Assembly (NCBI RefSeq): GCF_900156255.1
Contig: NZ_FTMK01000024.1
Coordinates: 1-38,302 of the forward strand
From: Paracoccus thiocyanatus
GTDB lineage: Bacteria; Pseudomonadota; Alphaproteobacteria; Rhodobacterales; Rhodobacteraceae
Direction: 5' to 3'
DNA: 38,302 bases
Positions 1 through 7,296 of the stretch are shown piece by piece. The position numbers and the translations under genes are program-made. Each line of letters begins with the position of its first letter. Position 1 is the first letter of the stretch. The notes below the pieces were generated by a model. That model did no database searches, was not told where the DNA came from, and was given only the letters and a program-made list of their open reading frames with translations.

Positions 1-335
1 GACGGGTGGCCAGCTCCTGTTCCACCTCATCAGTCGCCTTTACGAACGCACCTCGATCATCGTGACGACGAACCTCGACTTCGGCGAATGGCCGACCGTC
101 TTCGGAGACGCGAAGATGACAACGGCGCTCCTCGACCGACTGACCCATCACTGTGACATCGTCGAGACCGGCAACGAGAGCTGGCGCTTCAAGACGCGGG
201 AATGACCGAGACGCCGCTGGCCCGATCCGGTTGCGCTGTATGGAGGCTACACCGCATCGGGCCAGCTACCCGTGCTGACCAAGCGGGGTCATTATTGGGC
301 GCCGAAAGGGGGTCAAAGTTGCGTGCCGATTGACA
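1..335 (+). mobile_element. Right end of an IS21-family insertion sequence (partial)
   Basis: Seen: the C-terminus of an IstB ATPase is followed by 130 bases of non-coding DNA that end in ...GCCGATTGACA at 335. IS21-family elements start with TG and end with CA, and TGTCAATCGGCACGC read inward from 335 is a typical terminus. Two related sub-terminal copies of GGGGTCA-TT-G-GCCGA lie at about 285-305 and 309-330, as expected for the repeated transposase-binding sites inside IS21 ends. The left part of the element lies outside the window. Calling base 335 the exact end is an inference. Confidence 0.8.
2..205 (+). CDS. istB: IstB-type IS21 transposition helper ATPase, C-terminal fragment
   Basis: The last 67 residues of IstB, the AAA+ ATPase that helps the IS21 transposase choose target DNA. 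Visible: the [11 protein letters not shown] segment (beta strand and sensor-1 region) followed by [10 protein letters not shown] and the closing [20 protein letters not shown] segment, which is very conserved in IstB proteins. The reading frame is open from base 2 and stops at 203-205. The Walker A and B motifs lie upstream of the window, so whether the gene is intact cannot be judged. It belongs with the element end at 335 and is unrelated to the phage genes that follow. Confidence 0.9.
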   Translation, partial: TGGQLLFHLISRLYERTSIIVTTNLDFGEWPTVFGDAKMTTALLDRLTHHCDIVETGNESWRFKTRE

Positions 336-402
336 TCCAACGGTGATTCGCCCTTTTCTTATACTCGACGCCCTTTCGTATCATGCTGAAGTCAATCAGT
401 CA

Positions 403-439
403 AAAATATTCATACGTTCATTCAGCGTGTGAATATTTT
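403..439. promoter_or_regulatory. 14-base inverted repeat, possible operator
   Basis: AAAATATTCATACG (403-416) is matched by CGTGTGAATATTTT (426-439), 14-base arms with one mismatch and a 9-base spacer. The arms are AT-rich in a GC-rich genome. That looks more like a regulator or recombinase binding site than a terminator, because the arms do not form a GC-rich stem. No gene start sits next to it, so its role is unknown. Confidence 0.4.
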
Positions 440-666
440 GATACGCCTACTTCCGCGAGGCACCGGAAGCCATCTGTCTGAGGCGCGATGGAGTCGCCGG
501 TGTCTGCCTCCGGCAACACCCTCCACAATTGGAGGACAGATCGCCGCGATGGCACAGGCTAAGTGCACAACTGTGCCCATTTTCATGCGCGACAGATCGG
601 GCATCCCGTGCGATCATCGGCCTGCAGCGAATCCCTGCCGTTTTTTGAAACCGTGAAACCCGTGAA

Positions 667-731
667 CCGGGCCGGGCGCGCTGCTGCGGTCGAGGCGCTC
701 AGTGCTTCCTGCCGGCTGATGCCCGGCCCGG
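667..731 (-). terminator. Long inverted repeat just past the lysis genes, possible late-operon terminator
   Basis: CCGGGCCGGGC (667-677) pairs perfectly with GCCCGGCCCGG (721-731), 11-base all-GC arms with a 43-base loop. It begins 4 bases after the stop of the last late gene (735). There is no T-run after it on the minus strand, so it is not a classic intrinsic terminator. A structural 3' end or Rho-linked end of the late transcript is the best guess. Confidence 0.35.
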
Positions 732-734
732 CCT

Positions 735-989
735 TCACCTGCAAGCTGCTGCCTGGCGTCGCAGGACGTGATAATCGGCTAGCATGGTCTCGAGTGCCGA
801 CCCGGTCGGCAGCGCCTCGACCTCTGCGGCCGCGCGGCGCTGGAACGCGGCGGGATACTCAACCACGGGCGGGCAGGCGACGTGGTCAGAAGCGACCCTC
901 GCGCAGCCGGTCAAGGAGATCATCACGGTCGCGAGGGCCATCAGCCCCGGCCTCCAGCATCCTTTGACGCGCATTGTTCGTCCTCTCAA
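735..989 (-). CDS. Outer-membrane spanin subunit, Rz1-like lipoprotein
   Basis: An 84-residue lipoprotein, inferred to be the outer-membrane half of a two-part spanin that disrupts the outer membrane at the end of phage lysis. Seen: a basic N-terminus, a hydrophobic segment (about residues 16-27) and a lipobox LTGC with the lipidated cysteine at 29, followed by a short 55-residue periplasmic part. The gene starts inside the preceding inner-membrane spanin gene in another frame and overlaps it by 104 bases, the arrangement typical of Rz/Rz1 pairs. Met6 is an alternative start. It is not proline-rich like lambda Rz1, so the assignment rests on lipobox plus context. Confidence 0.75.
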   Translation of the reverse strand: MRGRTMRVKGCWRPGLMALATVMISLTGCARVASDHVACPPVVEYPAAFQRRAAAEVEALPTGSALETMLADYHVLRRQAAACR

Positions 990-1125
990 AGTTTTCCAGC
1001 CGCTCGGCCGCGCGCCCGGCTTTCTCGCCGGTTCGGCGCGCGCCGAGGATGAAGAGCAGGATGGCGGCGGCCAGGGCCAGCCAGGGCAAAGTCCGCCACC
1101 ACAGCGAGGCGAGAACGGCGATCAT
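886..1125 (-). CDS. Inner-membrane spanin subunit, Rz-like
   Basis: A 79-residue protein with one N-terminal membrane anchor (about residues 4-27, WLALAAAILLFILGA) and a charged, helix-forming periplasmic tail rich in Arg, Glu and Asp. This is the design of an inner-membrane spanin, which would join the lipoprotein encoded by the overlapping downstream gene to bridge the two membranes. Its ATG overlaps the endolysin stop (ATGA), so translation is probably coupled. It is shorter than lambda Rz (about 150 residues). The function is inferred from topology and position. Confidence 0.7.
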   Translation of the reverse strand: MIAVLASLWWRTLPWLALAAAILLFILGARRTGEKAGRAAERLENFERTNNARQRMLEAGADGPRDRDDLLDRLREGRF

Positions 1126-1790
1126 CGCCGCCCCCGTTTCCAGTCGTCCAGCCGGGCATAGATCGTCACCGTAATGCCGCCCAATGCCAGCGCGACGAAG
1201 AGCCAGCGCAGCGTGTCGAGGTGACCGATTAGCGGTTGCACCGCGCCCTGCGCCTCGGCCAGCGCATCACGCACCACCTCGACGCCAGCCGCGCCCACCG
1301 TGCCAACGCCTGCGGCCCCGCCGCCCTTCATGGTGCGGCTGTCGGCCAGGTGCTCGCGGGCCGGGGCAGCATCCGGCGCGAAGCGGCTGACGCGCGCCGG
1401 GAAGGGCTCACCCCAGACCCGGGCAGGGCCGGTGTCGATATGGACGAAATTGGAGCGGGGATAGGTGCCGACACCCTTGAACCCGGCCTTGCGGGCGGCG
1501 GCGATGAAGGTCTCCGGGTCGTGGTTCGCCATCGAGATATCGAAGGCAGTGCCGTCGAGGTGTTTCGATGCCTTGGCCCCGCCGATGCGCCTGTTGTGTT
1601 CGGGGCTGCGATAGGCCGAGTTCACGATCAGCGGCTTGCCCAAAGTCACGCGCAACTCCTGCAGCCTGTCCAGCGCATCCTCATTGATCTGGATCCTGCC
1701 GGTGCCGCGACAGGCGATCTCGGCCGGTGAGAAATTCGGCCAGTGCCAGGCATTCGCCGGAACATTTTGCCAGTGCTGATAGAAACTCAT
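1122..1790 (-). CDS. Endolysin: peptidase M15-type D-Ala-D-Ala metallopeptidase with C-terminal membrane anchor
   Basis: A 222-residue predicted peptidoglycan peptidase. Residues 15-125 match the M15A (Peptidase_M15_3) fold: SAYRSPEHN at 58-66, then the zinc ligands His77 (KASKH), Asp84 (GTAFD) and His117 (FVHID). After a Gly/Ala-rich linker, residues 196-214 form one hydrophobic helix followed by a basic tail (DDWKRGRR). This suggests the enzyme is tethered to the inner membrane or doubles as a holin-like protein. A good SD (GGAGA) lies 6 bases before the ATG, and a hairpin with a T-run lies just before that SD. Spanin genes follow directly, supporting a lysis role. Confidence 0.88.
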   Translation of the reverse strand: MSFYQHWQNVPANAWHWPNFSPAEIACRGTGRIQINEDALDRLQELRVTLGKPLIVNSAYRSPEHNRRIGGAKASKHLDGTAFDISMANHDPETFIAAARKAGFKGVGTYPRSNFVHIDTGPARVWGEPFPARVSRFAPDAAPAREHLADSRTMKGGGAAGVGTVGAAGVEVVRDALAEAQGAVQPLIGHLDTLRWLFVALALGGITVTIYARLDDWKRGRR

Positions 1791-1806
1791 GCTGTCTCTC
1801 CAAAAG

Positions 1807-1829
1807 AAAAAACCCGCGCGATGGCGGGG
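1807..1829 (-). terminator. Hairpin plus T-run directly upstream of the endolysin SD
   Basis: On the minus strand CCCGC (1828-1824) pairs with GCGGG (1817-1813) and is followed at once by TTTTTTCTTTT, then GGAGA and the endolysin ATG. This is a textbook intrinsic-terminator shape placed between the structural genes and the lysis genes. It may reduce or delay lysis-gene expression unless an antiterminator is acting. A second element with the same TTTTCTTTTGGAG ending lies at 27,667-27,702. Confidence 0.65.
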
Positions 1830-1855
1830 CTGGGCTGATTGGATTGTGGGGAGGT

Positions 1856-2095
1856 TCAGTCTCGGGCGGGTCCGCTGCGTTCCAGCAGGCGTTTGATGTC
1901 GGCGCGCATCTCGCGGAGCATCTCGTTCTGTTCGCGGCGGGTCTCGGAGATGGCCTTGCGGTCGGCGTCGAGTTGCTTTTCCAGCCGTTCGACTTCGCGC
2001 AGCGCCGTCTTGCTGGCACCCTCAAGGCGGATCAGCCAGACGCCGAGACCGGTCGCCGCCATGATCGCGCCCCACCAGTCGCGGATGGTGTCCAT
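1856..2095 (-). CDS. Small membrane protein with coiled coil, lysis-cassette neighbour
   Basis: A 79-residue protein of unknown function. Seen: a short N-terminal hydrophobic stretch (about residues 7-22, WWGAIMAATGLGVWLI) and then about 45 residues of continuous charged heptad-like helix (LREVERLEKQL ... LREMRADIKRLLER), so a membrane-associated coiled coil. I chose the ATG at 2095 because GGGAGAGGA lies just before it; the ATG at 2110 has no SD. It lies between DUF2793 and the endolysin, where siphophages often keep holins. With only one hydrophobic segment, a holin or pinholin role is possible but unproven. Confidence 0.6.
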   Translation of the reverse strand: MDTIRDWWGAIMAATGLGVWLIRLEGASKTALREVERLEKQLDADRKAISETRREQNEMLREMRADIKRLLERSGPARD

Positions 2096-2114
2096 GAAGT
2101 CCTCTCCCATGGGC

Positions 2115-2858
2115 TCAACCCGGCGCGCCGCAGGTCAGGTAATGGATGGCGATGCGCACCGATCCGCCGGTGAAACCGCCGCCATTGGCGGTGAGACGCA
2201 CGGGCGTGTCGGTATAGAAGGCGGTGGGGCCGATGACGCCGATATTGCTGCTGCCCACGGCCACGCCGAGCGAGCCGCCGAATTTGGAAGGCTCGCCGGC
2301 GATGCCGCAATCATAGGAACTGGCGCCCAGCACCGCGGTGATGGTGCGCGTCGAGACCCCCAGCACGATGGCGCGGTTCGGGATCCGGATGGTGCTCTCG
2401 ACCGAGGCGCCGGAAAGGCCGGTGAGAGTTTCCTCCCGCACCGCCATGCCGGTGCTGGCGCCGTTTGCCTCTTTCGCAACGGCCACGGCGGCGGCTTGCG
2501 CGATGAAACCCATGGCATCGACCACCGGGAGCCAGGTGCTGCCGGTCCAGACCACCAGCTGCGCTTCCGCCTCGATCCAGGCCAGCCAGCCGGGCGCGGG
2601 CAAGATCCGCATCCAGGCGCCGTCGATCCAATAGGCAATGCTGCCGTCCCAGCCCGCCCATGCGCCCGTCGCGCCACTGGCCGGAATATAGCGGTCGCCC
2701 TCGGCCGGGCTGGCGGGCGGCGCGGCCCGGTCGCGGTCCAGAACCGCAAGCTGCACGATGCCGTCGAGCAGCTGCAGGGCCTCGTTATGGGTGATGTGCT
2801 TCTGGGCCTGTGCGGCCATGATGAAGGGCAGCGCGAGGTGCGCTGTTGTGTCAGGCAT
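2115..2858 (-). CDS. DUF2793 tail-associated protein
   Basis: A 247-residue protein. The N-terminus (LPFIMAAQAQKHITHNEAL) and the following G-D-RYIPASGATGAWAG-W-G-IA-W-DGAW pattern are the signature of DUF2793, found in alphaproteobacterial phages and GTA-like clusters next to the tail-tip protein. Residues 150-247 form a separate beta-rich, Gly/Thr-rich C-terminal part resembling a receptor-binding or fibre tip. The ATG at 2858 has GGAG in front and sits 13 bases after the stop of the large tail protein. It is probably a distal tail or fibre component; the exact role is not known. Confidence 0.8.
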   Translation of the reverse strand: MPDTTAHLALPFIMAAQAQKHITHNEALQLLDGIVQLAVLDRDRAAPPASPAEGDRYIPASGATGAWAGWDGSIAYWIDGAWMRILPAPGWLAWIEAEAQLVVWTGSTWLPVVDAMGFIAQAAAVAVAKEANGASTGMAVREETLTGLSGASVESTIRIPNRAIVLGVSTRTITAVLGASSYDCGIAGEPSKFGGSLGVAVGSSNIGVIGPTAFYTDTPVRLTANGGGFTGGSVRIAIHYLTCGAPG

Positions 2859-2871
2859 GGAGGTCTCCTGC

Positions 2872-5800
2872 TTAGAACCAGAGAGTGGTGACGGGGGCCG
2901 CGCCCACGCCGAAGGCCTGCCCGATCTGGGCAATGCTGATGGTGAGCGATGCGCCGGGGCCGAGCAGCGCGCCCCAATCGGCAACCTGCTGCGCGGCGGT
3001 GTAAACGGCGGCGTTGGTCGCAGTGGTCAAGGATCTCTTGACGGTTGCCCCGTCGAGGATCTCGACCTGCCAAGACTCGCTGGCTTCGGAGAGGGGCACC
3101 TCGACCGCGTTCCAGTTATCCGCCGCCAGCGATCGATCGCGCCGCACCCAGCGGATGGTCAGATCACCGGGCACCCGCGATCTGCGCCATGGCTGTTCGA
3201 CATGGACCGCCGAGAACGGCCGCAGCCCGACGCCGCGCGGGGTGAAGGGCAGGGCGGTATAGCTGTCGTCGCTGACTGGCTTTGCCGCCGGGCCGATGCG
3301 CCAGTTCCACGGCAGGCCCAGATCGGCCTCGTTGACCGGCAGCGGGGCCAGCGCCGCATCCAGCACCACCACCTGCGCGCCGGTTGGCACCATCGGGGCC
3401 ATATCCGCATCGGTGCCCCGCTGACCGCGCAGCAGGCGCGAGAGGCGATAGCGGCTGGGTGCCAGCAGCTCGGCCGCGCTGAATTGCAGGATCTCCCAGG
3501 CCCCGCCGGGCTGCTCGATGGCCAAGGCGTTCTCGCCGCCGAACAGCCGCAGGTCGGTCACGCTTTCCAGCGTGCCGGTCAGCAGTTCCAGATAGACCGA
3601 GTTGCCATGATCGAAGCGCGAGGTTGGCCCGGCATAGAGATCCGAGACCAGAGCACCGATGCGCGCCCGGCTGCTGAACGTGGTCAGCAACTCGAATCCC
3701 GAATCCTCGGGGCTGCGATATGCGGCCATCTCACCGGGCCACGGCCGCGCATAGGCCGCGATCAGCGGGTGGTGTGGCGCATGATCCTCGCGCAGTTGCG
3801 GCAGATCCATGATCTCCACCAACGGCGCGCCGAACACCACCGGCCGGGCCAGATGCGCCGCGCGCGGGCTGCCCGGCGGCAGATCATAGGCGGCGCGGTC
3901 CTGACGGATGGTCTCGATCCCGCGCGCCTCGGCATCCGATGCGGTCAGGATGCGCATTTCCGCCAGCCTCCCGTCATGATCGAGCAGAATCACATCAGCC
4001 GGATCCAGCGCCAGCATGGAGGGCGGCAGCCGGAAGGATCCGGTCTCGCGGCCGACCCATGCCTCCATCAGCGCCCGGCGGCAGCGCCGATCGGCTTCCT
4101 CGGGCGGCACCGCCATCGGGAAGCTGTCGGATGAGACCCGGCTGCTTTGAGGCGTGATGCGGCGGGATTCGACGGTGATGCCGTCATAATCCTCGTCGGC
4201 GCGCGCGACCTGCCATTTCAGGGCCTGCGGCAGTTCGGTTTCCTGCCCGCGCGTCAGGTCCATCACATCGCCCGATCCGGCGGACACCATGGCATCGGGC
4301 GCGATCACCGCCACCGGGGCGCTGCCCCGCATCACGAAGCGGATCCGGCCCTCGCTCTCGACCGCATCAAACCCGAAATGCCGCGCCAGCATGGTGATCG
4401 AGGTCCGAGGCGATTCCAGCGCCGAGATTACATATCCGTCCACCGCGCCGGTCAGGTTTGAGACATCGATCCACGCATCGTGAAGCCCGGCCCGCAGGCA
4501 GAGGTGGCGCACCAGCGCCGCCAGCGACACCGCACCCAGCCGGCCGGTCAGCCAGTGACCCAGCCGCCAGTTCTCGCCATCGGCCCAGAGGTCCGACAAT
4601 TCGGGGAAGAACGGATAGGGCCGCGCATCCCATGTCCAGGCAGCGCACTCGGCGACATTAACCATGCGCCCGGCATATCCGGTCGAGGCCGGGTTATTGG
4701 CCGGATCCTTCCAGAACAGATAGGTCGCTTCCAGATAGGCCCGCTGGATCGCATCGTCGCGCCAGCCCCGCGAGAAATGCGGGAAAAACGACTCGGAGGA
4801 TTTCGGGTCGTAGAACACGTTGGGCTGGTTGGTGCCGCGATCCACGGCCGGGCAGCCGAGTTCCGTGAACCAGATCGGCTTTGACTGCGGCACCCATGCG
4901 GTCGGCGATGCGGCCTCGCTGCCGCCGGGGCGGTTGTGGTGCGGGTTTGACCACCACGCGCGGATATCCTTGAAGCGGAACACCCAAGGCTTGCCTACGC
5001 CGTCTGTGATGGCCGTCCGGGTCTGGCTGATCCGGTTGGCCTCGCTGGCATAGAACCAATCAAACCCCTCGCCACCGGCGATGTTGCTCTGCAGATAGGC
5101 GCGGTCGTAGATCGAGGGCCATGCCTGCGCGTCCGCGTGATCCCAGCCGTCGCGCCAGTCGCTGAGCGGCATGTAATTGTCGATTCCGATGAAGTCGACA
5201 TTGGCATCCGCCCAGAGCGGGTCGAGGTGGAAAAACACGTCGCCGCTGCCGTCCTGGGGATGGTGCCCGAAATATTCCGACCAGTCGGCGGCATAGCTGA
5301 TCTTGGTGCCCGGCCCAAGGATCGACCGCACGGCACCGGCCAGATCGCAGAATTGCTGCACAGCCGGATAGGTCGCAGCCCCGGACCTGATCTGGGTCAG
5401 CCCGCGCATTTCCGAGCCGATCAGGAAGGCGTCCACGCCGCCCGCCGCCGCGCAGAGGTGGGCGTAATGCAGGATCATGCGGCGAAAGCCCCAATCCGCG
5501 CCGCCGATCCATGTCACATTTTCGCCGGAAACCGAGAAATCCGAAGGCTGTGCATTGCCGAAGAAGGCGGCAACCTGCGCGGCGGCCGGGCCGGTCTTGT
5601 CCACGGTCCCCGCGAAGCCAGCGGCGGGCGAGCAGGTAATCCGCCCCCGCCAAGGCAGCACCGGCTGGCCGATGGCGGCGGCATTGTCGCTGTAGGGATC
5701 AGGTAGGGTGTTACCGGCCGGCACGTCGAGCATCAGGAACGGATAGAAGGTCACCCGAAGCCCGTGCGCCTTCATGTCGCGGATCGCCTCGACAACCGAA

Positions 5801-6819
5801 AAATCTGCCGGGGTTCCGCCATAGACGGGCTTGCCGTCCTGATGGCTGACCACCTGTGCGGCGCTGCGCCCGATCCCGTTCACCTGCCATTCCGGCGTCG
5901 TGGTTTTCTCGGCCATTTCGACCTTGGGCCGGATCGAACAGTTCCCCGCCCGCAGATCATCACCGAACCACGACACCACCAGCGAGGCGCTCTCAATGGC
6001 CGGCACCATGAATTCCAGCCGGTCGAGCGAGACCGCCATATCGGCGCTGCCGGCCATGGCGTTCACGTTCTCGGCCGCGCTGTCGCCGCCCTCTCCCTTG
6101 CGCACGGTGCTGGTCGCATAGGCAAACTCGCCAGAGGCCGGAATGATGGTGACGGCCGGCACGATCCCCTCGGCCGTGTCATCATCGGCCAGTGGCCGGA
6201 ACACCTCGAAGGACAGTTGCGGCAGGCGGTTGCCGAAACGCGCCAGCGGCAGTTCCTCGAATACGGCATAGGCGGTGCCGCGATAGGCTGGGGCATGGCC
6301 CGCGCCCATCTTCGCCGCAATGAAGGGATCCGGGGTCTGCGTTTCGTCGCCCGAATACCAGCGCCATGTCAGGTCGCTGAGATCGACCACCTCGCCATCG
6401 GCCCAGATGCGACCGATGCCGGTGATCGGTCCCTCGCACAATCCCACGGCAAAGCTGGCGAAATAGGTGTATTCGGTGGTGGTGACCTTCGGCCCGCCGC
6501 CCTTGCCGCCGCCTTGGCGGCTGGTATTGGCTTCCTCGCGGAAATCGGTGGCCCAGATGATATTTCCGCCCAGCCGCATGCGCCCATAAAGGCGCGGGAT
6601 CACGACGCCCTCGGTCGCCGAAGTCATGCGCAGGCTGTTCATGCGCTGCCCCTCGATCTTCTGGCCGGGGGCCAGCGCCGAGACGATCCAACTGTCCACC
6701 ATCGAGCCGATGGTCGAGCCGATCATGCCGCCGATGGCTGCGCCGGAAAATCCGAGGATTGCGCCGCCAAATCCGCCGCCAATGGACGCGCCGACTGCGC
6801 CGAGAACAATGGTTGCCAT
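2872..6819 (-). CDS. Tail-tip host-specificity protein with GTA TIM-barrel domain (gp15-like)
   Basis: A 1315-residue protein, the length of gene transfer agent gp15. Residues 1-47 form a glycine-zipper hydrophobic segment (GASIGGGFGGAILGF ...), usual for the family. A TIM-barrel-like region spans about residues 440-740 (IGSEMRGL near 468; DFIGIDNYMPLSDW near 550; IWFTELGCPAVDRG near 650). A phage-tail_3 hub domain and beta-rich C-terminal domains follow. It forms the baseplate hub/megatron at the tail tip and is thought to contact the host surface and cell wall. It is the last of the gp12-gp15 block and is followed by DUF2793. Confidence 0.92.
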   Translation of the reverse strand: MATIVLGAVGASIGGGFGGAILGFSGAAIGGMIGSTIGSMVDSWIVSALAPGQKIEGQRMNSLRMTSATEGVVIPRLYGRMRLGGNIIWATDFREEANTSRQGGGKGGGPKVTTTEYTYFASFAVGLCEGPITGIGRIWADGEVVDLSDLTWRWYSGDETQTPDPFIAAKMGAGHAPAYRGTAYAVFEELPLARFGNRLPQLSFEVFRPLADDDTAEGIVPAVTIIPASGEFAYATSTVRKGEGGDSAAENVNAMAGSADMAVSLDRLEFMVPAIESASLVVSWFGDDLRAGNCSIRPKVEMAEKTTTPEWQVNGIGRSAAQVVSHQDGKPVYGGTPADFSVVEAIRDMKAHGLRVTFYPFLMLDVPAGNTLPDPYSDNAAAIGQPVLPWRGRITCSPAAGFAGTVDKTGPAAAQVAAFFGNAQPSDFSVSGENVTWIGGADWGFRRMILHYAHLCAAAGGVDAFLIGSEMRGLTQIRSGAATYPAVQQFCDLAGAVRSILGPGTKISYAADWSEYFGHHPQDGSGDVFFHLDPLWADANVDFIGIDNYMPLSDWRDGWDHADAQAWPSIYDRAYLQSNIAGGEGFDWFYASEANRISQTRTAITDGVGKPWVFRFKDIRAWWSNPHHNRPGGSEAASPTAWVPQSKPIWFTELGCPAVDRGTNQPNVFYDPKSSESFFPHFSRGWRDDAIQRAYLEATYLFWKDPANNPASTGYAGRMVNVAECAAWTWDARPYPFFPELSDLWADGENWRLGHWLTGRLGAVSLAALVRHLCLRAGLHDAWIDVSNLTGAVDGYVISALESPRTSITMLARHFGFDAVESEGRIRFVMRGSAPVAVIAPDAMVSAGSGDVMDLTRGQETELPQALKWQVARADEDYDGITVESRRITPQSSRVSSDSFPMAVPPEEADRRCRRALMEAWVGRETGSFRLPPSMLALDPADVILLDHDGRLAEMRILTASDAEARGIETIRQDRAAYDLPPGSPRAAHLARPVVFGAPLVEIMDLPQLREDHAPHHPLIAAYARPWPGEMAAYRSPEDSGFELLTTFSSRARIGALVSDLYAGPTSRFDHGNSVYLELLTGTLESVTDLRLFGGENALAIEQPGGAWEILQFSAAELLAPSRYRLSRLLRGQRGTDADMAPMVPTGAQVVVLDAALAPLPVNEADLGLPWNWRIGPAAKPVSDDSYTALPFTPRGVGLRPFSAVHVEQPWRRSRVPGDLTIRWVRRDRSLAADNWNAVEVPLSEASESWQVEILDGATVKRSLTTATNAAVYTAAQQVADWGALLGPGASLTISIAQIGQAFGVGAAPVTTLWF

Positions 6820-6822
6820 GGA

Positions 6823-7296
6823 TCAGGATTTCTTCTTGCGCCGGGCCGAGACTGAACTCGTGGCCGGGCGCGGAAACAGGAAGGCGAAGGCAATGCGCCT
6901 GCGCCATGCCGCGGTCAGCGGTTCCTCGATCACGCCGAGCCGCTCATAGCTGTGGATGAAGCTGTCAGGCCCGGTCAGGATCCCGACATGTTTGACGATG
7001 GCGCCCGCGCGCATGCGAAACAGGACCACCGCGCCGGGGCTGGCATCAATCGGGTCGATGTGGATCATCACCCGCGCGGCGCTGTCGGCCAGCATCTCGC
7101 GGGTGCCGGTCTCGCCCCAATCGCGGCTGTAGGGCGGGACGGGCAGGGTCTCGGACCCGACCACCTCGCGCCAGATGCCGCGCGCCAGCCCGAGGCAGTC
7201 GCAGCCAACGCCCCGGACGCTGGCCTGATCGTGATAGGGCGTGCCCAGCCAGCCGCGTGCGGCGGCAATGACGCGTCGAGGATCGGCGGGCCTCAC
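6823..7296 (-). CDS. NlpC/P60 tail peptidase (gp14-like)
   Basis: A 157-residue cysteine peptidase of the phage-associated NlpC/P60 family. Seen: GWLGTPYHDQASVRGVGCDC at the N-terminus with the nucleophile in DCLGLA (Cys34), and the catalytic histidine in KHVGIL (His103). Such proteins sit in the tail tip and cut peptidoglycan during DNA entry. Translation begins at a GTG that overlaps the upstream stop (GTGA at 7296-7293). The C-terminus is a basic tail (SARRKKKS). The gp12-gp13-gp14-gp15 order matches the Rhodobacter GTA cluster. Confidence 0.93.
   Translation of the reverse strand: MRPADPRRVIAAARGWLGTPYHDQASVRGVGCDCLGLARGIWREVVGSETLPVPPYSRDWGETGTREMLADSAARVMIHIDPIDASPGAVVLFRMRAGAIVKHVGILTGPDSFIHSYERLGVIEEPLTAAWRRRIAFAFLFPRPATSSVSARRKKKS

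Larger units (their letters stand above)
336..734. other. Gene-free junction between IS21 end and prophage lysis genes
   Basis: No convincing gene. Short open frames here (for example 429-656 plus and 422-604 minus) lack ribosome-binding sites and recognisable protein features. The stretch is AT-richer at 350-440 and GC-rich after 660. It holds an inverted repeat at 403-439, a small hairpin (GGCACAG at 551-557 with CTGTGCC at 571-577) and a long-armed inverted repeat at 667-731. One prophage attachment site should lie in or near it, but I found no matching direct repeat on the integrase side. Confidence 0.6.

Noticed and set aside
328..335. GATTGACA shared between the left junction and 32,148-32,155, as possible att core
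   Set aside because: Only eight bases, the left copy is part of the IS21 terminus, and flanks do not match.
429..656. A 75-codon plus-strand frame between the IS21 end and the lysis genes
   Set aside because: Begins inside the 403-439 palindrome, has no SD, and its translation is Arg/Pro/Cys-rich without known features.
336..734. Possible tRNA gene as integration site on the left, and likewise at 31,970-32,325
   Set aside because: No cloverleaf or T-loop consensus (GGTTCGAATC type) could be found on either strand by eye.
2758..4134. Long plus-strand open frame (458 codons) opposite the tail-tip gene
   Set aside because: Shadow of the 1315-residue tail protein; Arg/Gln/His/Gly-rich composition without domains or SD.
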